Shown here in pieces: positions 33,030-40,980 of a stretch of 64,000 nt of DNA. Both the position numbers and the translations under genes were made by a program. This stretch comes from Paractinoplanes aksuensis (GTDB lineage: Bacteria > Actinomycetota > Actinomycetes > Mycobacteriales > Micromonosporaceae). Numbering within the stretch: the first letter of the stretch is position 1; the number at the start of each line of letters is the position of its first letter. The notes beneath the pieces were generated by a model that ran no database searches, had not been told where the DNA came from, and saw only the letters and a program-made list of their open reading frames with translations. Location: assembly GCF_024137025.1 (NCBI RefSeq), contig NZ_JAMYJR010000027.1, positions 186,001-250,000 of the forward strand, read 5' to 3'.

Positions 33030-33503
33030 TCAGGCCCGCAGCCACGCGCGGGCGCGGTCGAGTTGTTCGGCCGGAGTGGTGCGGCTGACGTCGGCGACCA
33101 GGTCGGCGATGGTGATTCCGCGGAGCGACTCGCGCCAGGCCCGGTCGGCCGCAGCCATGACGCGCGCGATCGGGCACGGGGTGTCGCAGCGCTCGGCCGG
33201 CGTGGCCAGCGGCCCCCGCTGCCGCACCTCGGTGCACCGGAACGCGGGCTGGGCCCCGTCGATGGCCTCGATCACGTCGAGCACCGTGATCTCGCTCGCA
33301 CTGCGGGTCAGCACGTAACCGCCGGCCTGCCCCAGCGACGACCGCACGAGACCGGCCCGCGACAGCAGCTGCAGCTGCTTGGCCAGGTAAGACTGCGACA
33401 CATCGTGCAGTTCGGCCAGCTTGGCCGCGGGCACCGGCGCGCCCGCCCCGCTGAGCACGACGCAGCAGTGCAGGCCCCATTCGACCCCGCCCGACATCTT
33501 CAC
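33030..33503 (-). CDS. Rrf2-family redox regulator
   Basis: This 157-residue protein has an N-terminal winged helix (EWGLHCCVVLSGAG, AAKLAELHDVSQSYLAKQLQLLSRAGLV, SLGQAGGYVLTR). A C-terminal loop carries three cysteines (FRCTEV, ERCDTPCPI) arranged as in iron-sulfur Rrf2 proteins such as NsrR. It probably senses nitric oxide or redox state through a cluster. It is divergent from the CMD/ECF/FAD genes, and two 19-base palindromes lie between them. Autoregulation and control of the redox genes is the likely role. Confidence 0.88.
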   Translation of the reverse strand: MKMSGGVEWGLHCCVVLSGAGAPVPAAKLAELHDVSQSYLAKQLQLLSRAGLVRSSLGQAGGYVLTRSASEITVLDVIEAIDGAQPAFRCTEVRQRGPLATPAERCDTPCPIARVMAAADRAWRESLRGITIADLVADVSRTTPAEQLDRARAWLRA

Positions 33504-33521
33504 GCCCTCAGCCTACTTGAC

Positions 33522-33567
33522 TCGGACAAGGCTTATCCGAATAGACTCTCGGACAAAAGTTATCCGA
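33522..33567. promoter_or_regulatory. Two tandem 19-bp Rrf2-type palindromes
   Basis: TCGGACAAGGCTTATCCGA (33522-33540) and TCGGACAAAAGTTATCCGA (33549-33567) share the form TCGGACAA-N3-TTATCCGA, with 7 of 8 arm bases complementary. Their centres are 27 bases apart in the divergent spacer. They are excellent candidates for the Rrf2 operator. Confidence 0.7.
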
Positions 33568-33622
33568 ATTGAGGCCCGGCCCGGATCGGCCGGATCAGCT
33601 ACGACGACTGGAGCACCCGACC

Positions 33623-34078
33623 ATGTCCAACCACACGCCCCGGCTCAACCTGCGGACGGCCGCGCCCCAGGCGGCCAAGGCTCTCTACGCCGCCGACCAG
33701 GCCATCCTCACCTCACCACTCGACCCAACCCTCCGCGAGCTGGTCAAACTGCGGGTCTCGCAACTCAACCACTGCGTGCACTGCATCGACCTGCACAGCC
33801 ACGACGCGCTGGACATGGGCGAGAAGCTCGACCGCCTCCTCCAGCTGCCCGCGTGGCGCGAGTCGGCCCTGTTCACCCCGGCCGAGCGGGCCGCGCTCGA
33901 GTACGCCGAGGCGGCCACGAAACTGACCGAGCACGGCGTCAGCGACGAGATCTGGGCCGGGGTCCGCGAGATCCTGTCCGACGAGGAGCTCGGCGCCCTG
34001 GTCGTCCAGGTCGCGCTGATGAACGCCTTCAACCGGTTCGGCGTCCCGTTGCAGATGCCCGCGCAGGCCCGCGGCTGA
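33623..34078 (+). CDS. AhpD-like carboxymuconolactone decarboxylase family protein
   Basis: This 151-residue all-helical protein has the CMD/AhpD catalytic signature CVHCIDLHSHDA, a CxxC pair plus histidine, as in alkylhydroperoxidase AhpD, and a matching C-terminal helix MNAFNRFGVPLQ. It probably reduces peroxides or reactive substrates with its dithiol. It lies under the Rrf2 palindromes and directly before an ECF41-like sigma gene. CMD proteins are among the gene types classically linked to ECF41 sigma factors. Confidence 0.88.
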   Translation: MSNHTPRLNLRTAAPQAAKALYAADQAILTSPLDPTLRELVKLRVSQLNHCVHCIDLHSHDALDMGEKLDRLLQLPAWRESALFTPAERAALEYAEAATKLTEHGVSDEIWAGVREILSDEELGALVVQVALMNAFNRFGVPLQMPAQARG

Positions 34079-34085
34079 GCTCGCC

Positions 34086-34721
34086 GTGGACCCGACCCGC
34101 GAGCAGGAACTCGCCGAGGCGTGGACGCGCTGCCGTCCGCGTCTCGTCGGGATCGCGTACGCGCTGCTCGGCCGGCACGCCGAGGCCGAGGACGTCGTCT
34201 CGGAGAGCTACCTGCGGCTGGTCGGGGCCGACCGGCGCGAGACGGTGCGGGACGTCGACGCGTGGGGCACGGTGGCGGTCGCCCGCGCGGCGCTCAGTGT
34301 GCTGCAGTCGCCCCGCCGCCGTCGCGAAAGCCAACTCGGTCCATGGCTGCCCGAACTCGCCGCCATCGATCCGGCCGAGCAGGCCGCCTTTCATGAGGCG
34401 GTCAGCTCCGCGGTCGGGGTGGTGCTCGGGACGCTGTCCCCGGCCGAGCGCACGGCCTGGGCGTTGCACGAGCTGTTCCGCGTACCCCATCAGGAAGTGG
34501 CCGAGACGCTCGGGCGCACTCCCCTGGCCGTGCGGCAGCTCGTCTCCCGGGCCCGGGCCCACCTGGCCGAGGGCGCGCCCCGCTACCCGGTCGACGCGGC
34601 CCAGCACCGCAGCGCGGTCAGCGCCCTGAACCGCGCCACCACGGCGGGCGACGTCGACGGCCTGCTCCGGATCCTCGCCGTCACCGGTACGGCACTGGGC
34701 GATCGTAGGTTCGGCCGATGA
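34086..34721 (+). CDS. ECF41-like sigma factor lacking most of its C-terminal domain
   Basis: The product is 211 residues from a GTG 7 bases after the CMD stop. Sigma region 2 (AWTRCRPRLVGIAYALLGRHAEAEDVVSESYLRL) and region 4 (LSPAERTAWALHELFRVPHQEVAETLGRTPLAVRQLVSRARAHL) are intact. ECF41 proteins normally carry about 100 further residues of a SnoaL/NTF2-like regulatory domain. Here that domain begins (ALNRATTAGDVDGLLRILA) and stops after about 15 more residues, which overlie the promoter of the next gene. The truncation probably removes the built-in control of sigma activity. The neighbours fit the known CMD/oxidoreductase linkage. Confidence 0.82.
   Translation: MDPTREQELAEAWTRCRPRLVGIAYALLGRHAEAEDVVSESYLRLVGADRRETVRDVDAWGTVAVARAALSVLQSPRRRRESQLGPWLPELAAIDPAEQAAFHEAVSSAVGVVLGTLSPAERTAWALHELFRVPHQEVAETLGRTPLAVRQLVSRARAHLAEGAPRYPVDAAQHRSAVSALNRATTAGDVDGLLRILAVTGTALGDRRFGR
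34706..34711 (+). promoter_or_regulatory. Probable -10 element (TAGGTT) inside the end of the ECF gene
   Basis: TAGGTT is followed by 6 bases and then the ATG at 34718, so the FAD monooxygenase could have its own leaderless transcript. The element lies within the last codons of the truncated ECF gene, which suggests that this DNA was originally intergenic. Confidence 0.45.
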
Positions 34722-35866
34722 CCGGCGAACGCAAGGTTCTCGTCGTCGGGCTCGGCATCGCGGGCATGGCCACCGCCGCCCGGCTGGCCGACCTCGGCTG
34801 GACTGTGGTCATCGTTGAACGCGCCCTGCGCCGGCGAACCGGCGGCTACTTCATCGGCCTGTTCCGCCCGGCCGAGCAGGCCGCCGACCGCTTGGGCGTG
34901 CTGTCCACGCTGCACCTGCGCACCCCGTCCGTCCACGGCAGCTGGTCGGTCGACCGGCGGGGCCGTCGCCGGTCCACGGTCGGCTTCCTCGACCAGCCCG
35001 GACATCCCGACGGCGTGCTGCGCGGCGATATCGAACAAGCTTTGTGGGAGAGCATCGCCCCGCGGGTCGAGGTGCGCTTCGGCACCGACCCCCTGGCCAT
35101 CTGGCAGGGCCCGAACGCGGCCAAGGTCACCCTGCAGAACAAGCAAGCCGCAACAACGTACGACGAATACTTCGACCTCGTCGTCGGCGCCGACGGCCTG
35201 CGTTCCACGGTCCGCCGCCTGGTCTTCGGCCCGGACGAGGACTACCTGCGCCCGTTCCACACGATCGTCTGCGCGCTCTCCCTGAGCCACCAGGTCACCG
35301 GGTACGACGCCCACGACCAGATCATGGTGGTCGAGCCCCGCCGAGCCCTGTGGGTCTTCCCGTTCCGCGACCACCCGCCGACGGCTCTGCTCACGTACCG
35401 GACCCGCGACCCCGGCGCCGACTTCCGCCGAAACCACCGCGAGGTCCTGACCACCCGTTTCACGGGCCTGGAGGCCGGCGGCATAGTCCCCGAGGTCGTC
35501 GACGAGCTACGGGCCCAGCCCGGCGCCCTGTTCGACTCGGTCCACCAGGTCGTGATGCGCCGCTGGCACCAGGGCCGCGTAGTCCTGATCGGCGACGCCG
35601 CCTGGTGCCTGACCCTGTTCTCGGGCATGGGCGCGGGCTCGGCCCTGATCGGCGCGGTCGCCCTGGGCGACGCCCTCGAACGCCACCCCGACTCCCACCC
35701 CCAGGCGCTGCGCTCCTGGCAACGCCACATGCGCCCCCTCATCCACCGCCACCGCCGCCTGGCCCACCTCAAGGCCCAGTTCTTCGTGCCCTCGAACCCC
35801 CTCATCGCCGCCCTACGCCGCGCCCTGCTGCGCCTGGCCCGCCCCCGAACCCCCGCCCGCCGCTAG
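34718..35866 (+). CDS. FAD-dependent monooxygenase (PHBH fold)
   Basis: This 382-residue flavoprotein has an N-terminal dinucleotide fold (VLVVGLGIAGMATAARLADLGW), the DG motif (LVVGADGLRSTVRRL) and the second FAD motif (VVLIGDAAWCLTLFSGMGAGSALIGA). Enzymes of this class hydroxylate aromatic or polyketide substrates using NAD(P)H. It overlaps the truncated ECF gene by 4 bases and probably belongs to its regulon. The substrate is unknown. The 3' end overlaps the small opposite-strand gene by 54 bases. Confidence 0.88.
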   Translation: MTGERKVLVVGLGIAGMATAARLADLGWTVVIVERALRRRTGGYFIGLFRPAEQAADRLGVLSTLHLRTPSVHGSWSVDRRGRRRSTVGFLDQPGHPDGVLRGDIEQALWESIAPRVEVRFGTDPLAIWQGPNAAKVTLQNKQAATTYDEYFDLVVGADGLRSTVRRLVFGPDEDYLRPFHTIVCALSLSHQVTGYDAHDQIMVVEPRRALWVFPFRDHPPTALLTYRTRDPGADFRRNHREVLTTRFTGLEAGGIVPEVVDELRAQPGALFDSVHQVVMRRWHQGRVVLIGDAAWCLTLFSGMGAGSALIGAVALGDALERHPDSHPQALRSWQRHMRPLIHRHRRLAHLKAQFFVPSNPLIAALRRALLRLARPRTPARR

Positions 35867-36037
35867 CCGCGTGGTCAAAGCAGCCGCGAGGTAGAGGATG
35901 CAGGTGTGCCAGCCGATCTCAACGAGCGGCTGTGTCGCACTGACGGCGGCAATCAGGGATGCGAGCGCCTGGTCGAACAGGGTCGCCGGGATGAGGGAGC
36001 GTCCGGCGCGCTCGGCGTTGATCGTCGAGACAGACAT
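35813..36037 (-). CDS. Small hydrophobic protein with strong ribosome site
   Basis: The 74-residue product begins MSVSTINAERAGRSLIPATL. Its middle is hydrophobic (ALASLIAAVSATQPLVEIG, HTCILYLAAAL) and its tail is low-complexity Gly/Ala. AGGAGG lies 7 bases before the ATG, a better signal than most genes here have, which is why I accept it despite the 54-base overlap with the flavoprotein gene. It is divergent from the XRE regulator at 36228 and close to a PCMT-like methyltransferase, so a peptide substrate or small membrane protein is conceivable. No known precursor motif is present. Confidence 0.5.
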   Translation of the reverse strand: MSVSTINAERAGRSLIPATLFDQALASLIAAVSATQPLVEIGWHTCILYLAAALTTRLAAGGGSGAGQAQQGAA

Positions 36038-36215
36038 GTGTGGTCCTCCTGTCGTTCACTCGATCGGGTCGGCGAGCGTTCGGTGCCGCCGTGCCGTCCC
36101 GTGGGCTGCCTCCAGCAAGCGGCACAGGAGGGGAGCAGCGACAGGGAATGTGCGTGGCCCGGCAACGCTTTGCGAACCCGGCAAATCACGACGCACATGG
36201 ATCACTACAAATAGT

Positions 36216-36221
36216 TACCGT
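36216..36221 (+). promoter_or_regulatory. Probable -10 element (TACCGT) of the XRE regulator
   Basis: TACCGT ends 6 bases before the ATG at 36228, which suggests a leaderless transcript. Confidence 0.4.
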
Positions 36222-36227
36222 AGAGGT

Positions 36228-37586
36228 ATGGAGGTTGCCGCCGCGCCGCTCCCGCCGGACCATCCGGTCTGGACGTCCGTTGCGCTGATCACGGCTGTCC
36301 GCGGTGACGATCCGGGCGCCGTTGTTCTCCTGGTCAGGCGGGCCGCTGGACTCACACAGACACAGCTCGGCCGCCTGTGTGGATACTCCGCGTCCGCGGT
36401 GTCCCGGCTCGAGCACGGCCAGGCGCCACTGCACGACATCAGTGTGCGGCGCCGGTTGTCCCAGGCACTCGGGATCCCGGGCCACATGCTCGGTTTGGCT
36501 CGCACGGACGGCCGACACGAGCGTGTCAGGTCCGGGCACCCCCGTCCTCCGGCCGCTACTGTGCGAGCAGGAGGGGACGGTGATCTCATGAAACGACGGG
36601 TGTTCCTGACCGGCGCCGCAGCCGTCGGTCTCACTGCCGCTACCGGCTCCCCCGGGCAGCTCGATCCGATCCTTCTCGCCAGCTCCACATCGGCCGCGCC
36701 GTGGGTGGCCGACCGGACCGCCCTCGCGATGGACGCCGTCAACAGCTCCTACACCAGCGCGAAATACGCGGCCGTGGCCGAGCAGCTCCCGCCGTTGCTG
36801 TCGGCCCTGCACAACGCCCACCGGCAGGCCACCGGCGAACAACGCACCAAGCTCGCGCGGATGCTGGCGCGGGCCTACGGGCTTGGTTCCTCTCTGGCCA
36901 CCAAGTACGGCGACGACGCGGTCGCACTGACGCTGGCCGACCGCGGACTGACCGCCGCGAAAGAGACCGGCCACCCGGTCACGATCACGGCCGCGACGCA
37001 CATCCTGGCCATCACCATGCGCCGCGACGGCCACCACGGAGGCGCGCTGCAATTGCTTTCCACCGCGGCCGACCAGCTCGACGCCGACCACGCGCAACCC
37101 GCCGCCGACGTCATCGGCGCCTACGGAAGCCTGCTGTGCACCGCCGCTTACACAGCGGCACAGTCGGGCGACCGAGCCACAACTGACACCTATATGAAAG
37201 AGGCGGCACGAGCAGCCGCCCGCATCGACGGAACCGCGGGACACGGGATCTTGCCGTTCAACTCCAGCACCGTCTCTGTGTACGGCGTCGGCGTGTACAC
37301 CGCCCTCGGCGAGACCGGCATCGCCTTGAAACACGCCGCCTCGGTGGAATCCCCGCAGCTGCCGACGACCGAACGACACGCTCGTTTCCTCGTCGACACC
37401 GCCCGCGCCTGGAACCACCACGGCCGACCGGACCGAGCTGCTCACGCCTTGCTCGCCGCGGACGCCAGCGCACCGGAAGAGGTCGACCGCCCGGCCGTCC
37501 GCGAGCTGATCAGCACGCTGCTCTATGCCCCATGCCCGACCCCGGCCGGACTCCGCGCCCTGGCCACCCGGATCGGCGTCGAGTAG
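36228..37586 (+). CDS. XRE-type regulator with TPR-like ligand domain
   Basis: This 452-residue protein has a helix-turn-helix at about residues 33-85 (RRAAGLTQTQLGRLCGYSASAVSRLEHG). A mid-protein segment follows that resembles a twin-arginine start (MKRRVFLTGAAAVG, near 121) but is internal here. About 310 residues of TPR-like helices come after it (AKYAAVAEQLPPLLSALHNAHRQ, GLTAAKETGHPVTITAATHILA). Actinomycetes encode many such regulators beside small-peptide or methyltransferase genes. It lies 77 bases before the interrupted DUF402-methyltransferase gene, which it may control. Confidence 0.82.
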   Translation: MEVAAAPLPPDHPVWTSVALITAVRGDDPGAVVLLVRRAAGLTQTQLGRLCGYSASAVSRLEHGQAPLHDISVRRRLSQALGIPGHMLGLARTDGRHERVRSGHPRPPAATVRAGGDGDLMKRRVFLTGAAAVGLTAATGSPGQLDPILLASSTSAAPWVADRTALAMDAVNSSYTSAKYAAVAEQLPPLLSALHNAHRQATGEQRTKLARMLARAYGLGSSLATKYGDDAVALTLADRGLTAAKETGHPVTITAATHILAITMRRDGHHGGALQLLSTAADQLDADHAQPAADVIGAYGSLLCTAAYTAAQSGDRATTDTYMKEAARAAARIDGTAGHGILPFNSSTVSVYGVGVYTALGETGIALKHAASVESPQLPTTERHARFLVDTARAWNHHGRPDRAAHALLAADASAPEEVDRPAVRELISTLLYAPCPTPAGLRALATRIGVE

Positions 37587-37663
37587 GCGGCGTCCCTCTC
37601 CCCCGGCGGCACCGGTGCCTGGTTGAACGCATCTCCTGCGGAGCAGGGAACGGATGGTCCGCG

Positions 37664-38590
37664 ATGGGATTCGAACCTTTCATTCCAGGGTCGACGGTGG
37701 TCCGGCGCGACGTGCTCAGCGGCCGGATCTGGACCGCGGCCCCGCATCGTGTGCTGGCCGATGACGGCGACCGGCTGGTGTTGGTGACGTGGCCCGGGAC
37801 GGCCGGGTTCACTCCTGTTCATTGGATCAGGTGGTTCACCGAGGGCGTCGAGCGTGCCCGTCAGGATGCGGTCGCTGATCTGGTCAGCGGCCGATGGGAG
37901 CTCGGCCGATGGGTCTGGCGCGACACCGTCGTCGTGACCTGGGTAGGCATCGATCCGGATTTCAACCTTCAGGCCTACCTACCCGTCGCTGGTGGCCCGC
38001 CACTGCGGAAGATCAACTTTGAGCGTCCGGTGCGACGCACCCCGGACGGCATCGACACTTTCGACCTGCTGCTCGATCTTGTCGCCGACCCGGCCGGAGG
38101 CTGGCGGTGGAAGGACCTGGACGAGTACGAGCAGATCCGCCGGGGCGGCCTGGTCTCCGAGGCCGAGGACGAACGTGTGCAGGCCGCCCGGCAACGAGCG
38201 ATGGCCTTCGCCGAGGCCGGACAGGGGCCACTGGCCGAGGACTGGACCGGCTGGCCCGTACCCGACGATTGGGCGCTTCCGGTGCTACCCGAGGGCATGC
38301 AGGATCTGGCATCCTCTGTGACGAAAGAGGTGCCCGACGACGTCGTCGAGCAGACTCGTCGCGGTCTGGTGGAGCAACTCGTCGCCAGTGGGTGGGTCGC
38401 CGACCCGCGGGTGACTTCGGCGTTCGCGTCGGTTCCGCGGCACTTGTTCGCGCCGGACGGGGTCAGTGTCGAGGCCTCGTACGCCAATGATGTCGTTGTC
38501 ACCCAGCGTGGCCCCGACGGCCGAGCCACCAGTTCGATCTCCGCGCCGTGGCTTTCCCTGTCAACTCTGGCCGTGTTGCGAAGTGCGTGA
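37664..38590 (+). pseudogene. DUF402 + PCMT-like methyltransferase, 5' part, interrupted at 38548
   Basis: Residues 1 to about 205 form a DUF402-type domain (VVRRDVLSGRIWTAAPHRVL, TFDLLLDLVADPAGGWRWKDLDEY). Then comes the N-terminal part of a protein-isoaspartate-type methyltransferase of the FxLD class (LVEQLVASGWVADPRV, VPRHLFAPDGVSVEASYAND, SSISAPWL). At TGG-CTT (38549-38554) homology stops, and the remaining codons to the stop at 38590 come from the inserted element. The missing SAM-binding half is at 46413-47393 in the same relative frame. The ATG at 37664 is the first in frame near the homology. The truncated product should not bind SAM. Confidence 0.85.
38554..38580 (+). repeat. Left inverted arm of the element
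   Basis: TTCCCT, 12 bases, then CGTGTTGCG, directly inside the left GTGGCT core. The right end (46381-46405) carries the same blocks in inverse orientation. It is probably a recombinase binding site. Confidence 0.75.
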
Positions 38591-38748
38591 GCGCAGGTAG
38601 CGCTGCCCAGCTAAGAGCCGCTCACCGTCGCGGCAGGAGTCGACGCTCTCGCAGGCGCGCTCTGAAGAGCTTGGCTTGCGGAGCCTGGCGGGGAAGCCGC
38701 ACCATGCTGGGGAGGCACGCCGCTACCACGCTCTGTCATCATCGGGAC

Positions 38749-40410
38749 ATGGCTGGCGATGGATCGAGACACAATCGCACGATTACGATATTCGCTGGTG
38801 GCGGTGCCGCGATCTCTGCGTTGCTGGCCGTGGCAACAAACCTGGCATCCAGCGCTGTTCCTGCAACGCTGCGGCGATGGACCGGTGACCCGCGCTGGAC
38901 CTGGATGGTCTGTGCCGTCTTCGCCGTCGCATTCGTGGTGGTCACGGTCGCCGAAAAACGTGCGTCTTTCCGGTCCGACAACGAAGCTAGGCTCGCTGCC
39001 TCAAAACAGGAGACCGAGAAACGTCTCCACGCGCGGTATGACACGGCAGTTGAACGGCTGAGCGCGTCAAATATTGGAAAGGCCGCGGCCGGCGCACGCG
39101 AGTTGGCAGCCGTCGCTGACGACTGGCCGGACGGGCGGCAGCAGTGCATCGACATCCTTTGCGACCATGTTCGAGGCCCTGGAACAACTAGCCCGACTCA
39201 CGCAGACGCGCAGAGGCGTCTAGGGGTGCTCATCATTGAGCTGATCCGAACACGCCTCACAAGCGGTGCGCCCGCAACGTGGTGGGGCCACACCTTTAAC
39301 TTCTCCGGGACACATTTCGACGGTGGGTCGCTGGATGGAATCGCACTCAAAGGAAGCACGCTTTTATTCGTCGGAGCCCACTTTGAAGGCTCTGGACTTT
39401 CGTTCGACTGGCTGCAGGCGGACGCCGGTATTATCGATCTATCGGGAGCCGAGCTACATGGCGCGACGCTCTCATTCAGGGAGATCCAACTTTCCGGCGC
39501 AGTGATTTTGCTCGATGGCATATTGGTAGACAGTGACTCAATCATCAAATTCGACCGCAGTCAGTTGCTTGGCGGCTCGATATCAATCGACGCTGCGGAT
39601 CTGGGCGGGAAGGTTAGTTTCGATCACTCGCGATTGGAGCTCAGCGAGTCGTCGCCGCCGCTCATTACGCTCCGGAGGTCAGTGATACGTTCTGGTGAGG
39701 TATCTTTCGCCGGGACACAACACCTAACCGTGGACTATATCACCACTGAAGAATGGCTTTCTTCGACGCGCCCGGTTAAGTTTCCTACGCTCGTGGACCT
39801 GAGCGGCGCTGCCATGGAGGGCGGGAAGCTGGATTATTCTCAGGCGGAGTGGCACGCAGCGACGGAGCAGTTCTCAGGGTTTCGGATGACTGGAGGAGAA
39901 GTTGACTTCAGCGAGATCTACATAACTATTGGAACGCTGTATTTCAGGGGCTCCCGGATCGATGGCGGAAAGGTGAACTGGACGGGGGCCGTCTTTGGGG
40001 CCTACAAATACGAGCGGGTTGATGAAGCTTGGCTAGCTGAACTCAAGGCCGCAGATCCGGACGAGCTGCTAGTTCCACATATCTACCACAACTCCTACCG
40101 GCCTGCGGGTTTCGTTGATTTTCTTGACTCGCGCATGGCTGGAGGAATTCAGAACTTTTCCGGTGTCCGTATCAATTACGGTCTCATCTCATTCGTCGGC
40201 ATGGCAATGACTGGCGGCGACCTCGATTTCTCCGAAGACGGCGCGGGCTGGGGTGTCGTTGTACTCTGGCGCCTGTACATAGATGAGCCCGCGCGAGTAA
40301 CATTCGGAAATCCGGCCCCCTCATTGATTATTGACACCGGCCTTGTTGGTGTGAAAACTATCTCCCTCGGCTCCCCTCAGAGGGTATTCATTCTGGACTC
40401 CCTTGACTAG
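38749..40410 (+). CDS. Membrane-anchored pentapeptide-like cargo protein
   Basis: The product is about 553 residues. Two membrane helices at about 12-37 and 51-69 are followed by a charged, probably coiled-coil stretch (75-105). A long series of degenerate repeats of the form F-x-G/S-x-x-x-x-G-G-x-L/I-D follows (FSGTHFDGGSLDG, FVGAHFEGSGLSF, FRGSRIDGGKVNW, FVGMAMTGGDLDF), indicating a right-handed beta-helix like pentapeptide-repeat proteins. GC content is visibly lower than in the flanks. It is the only cargo gene of the element. ATG 38704 is an alternative in-frame start, and neither has a strong ribosome site. Function is unknown; immunity or defence is speculation. Confidence 0.75.
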   Translation: MAGDGSRHNRTITIFAGGGAAISALLAVATNLASSAVPATLRRWTGDPRWTWMVCAVFAVAFVVVTVAEKRASFRSDNEARLAASKQETEKRLHARYDTAVERLSASNIGKAAAGARELAAVADDWPDGRQQCIDILCDHVRGPGTTSPTHADAQRRLGVLIIELIRTRLTSGAPATWWGHTFNFSGTHFDGGSLDGIALKGSTLLFVGAHFEGSGLSFDWLQADAGIIDLSGAELHGATLSFREIQLSGAVILLDGILVDSDSIIKFDRSQLLGGSISIDAADLGGKVSFDHSRLELSESSPPLITLRRSVIRSGEVSFAGTQHLTVDYITTEEWLSSTRPVKFPTLVDLSGAAMEGGKLDYSQAEWHAATEQFSGFRMTGGEVDFSEIYITIGTLYFRGSRIDGGKVNWTGAVFGAYKYERVDEAWLAELKAADPDELLVPHIYHNSYRPAGFVDFLDSRMAGGIQNFSGVRINYGLISFVGMAMTGGDLDFSEDGAGWGVVVLWRLYIDEPARVTFGNPAPSLIIDTGLVGVKTISLGSPQRVFILDSLD

Positions 40411-40578
40411 GGTCTGAGCAATTCGAACTATATTTTGAGCTTTCGGGCATGCCGCCTGGTCCTTGTTGTCCTATGCTGAGAATGTCATTTCGCCGGGCGC
40501 CGGTTGATCCTTTTCTGTGACACGGGACGAAAGCAGGATTCTCAATTTCCCGATCAACACATCAATTTGGCGGCGTGG

Positions 40579-40980
40579 TTAGTGAAGAGGCCGGACGACC
40601 GCAGATGAGGCGCTCTGGAGCTGGTCGCGAAACAGTGCGTTCTCGGCGGCAAGTACATTTACGATGCGGGCGAGCGCGTCGTTGTCGTTCTCCAGAGTTT
40701 TGATGCGTTCGTTGGCTTCGGCCAGCTGGCGTCTGGTCGTGTCGAGTTCTTGTCGGAGTCGGCGCTCGCTGTCGGGAACTTGGCCTTGGGCGCGAACTTG
40801 GGCGTAGAACAGGTCTTTGAGGTCGGTATGGCGATGAGTCAGAACGTGCCTCTTGACGCTGGCTTCCTCGGCGAGGGCGACGACCGTCAGCGCTCCGTTC
40901 GAGCGCAGTGGGGTTCCGGTCAGGAGCCTGGAGGCTGCCGCCTTGATCGAGTCGCGTTCGGCGGTGTGTTCGCTGGTCAT
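40579..40980 (-). CDS. DUF6262/TnpC-like accessory protein of the element
   Basis: This 133-residue protein has an N-terminal helix-turn-helix-like part (IKAAASRLLTGTPLRSNGALTVVALAEEASVKRHVLTHR) and a C-terminal coiled coil (RRLRQELDTTRRQLAEANERI, LENDNDALARIVNVLAAENALFRDQL). It corresponds in size and position to TnpC of Tn554-type elements, which assists integration orientation. Its ATG overlaps the stop of the recombinase upstream (ATGA). The 168 bases after it (40411-40578) form the convergent spacer with the cargo gene and hold no gene. Confidence 0.8.
   Translation of the reverse strand: MTSEHTAERDSIKAAASRLLTGTPLRSNGALTVVALAEEASVKRHVLTHRHTDLKDLFYAQVRAQGQVPDSERRLRQELDTTRRQLAEANERIKTLENDNDALARIVNVLAAENALFRDQLQSASSAVVRPLH

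Noticed and set aside
33569..33622. Earlier start for the CMD gene
   Set aside because: The extra codons would start just past the Rrf2 palindromes and show no homology. The family begins at ATG 33623.
37655..37690. tRNA-like 3' sequence (GGTTCGAATCCC on the minus strand)
   Set aside because: The T-arm stem does not pair, no acceptor, D or anticodon arm can be drawn, and the bases are simply the codons at the start of the DUF402 gene.
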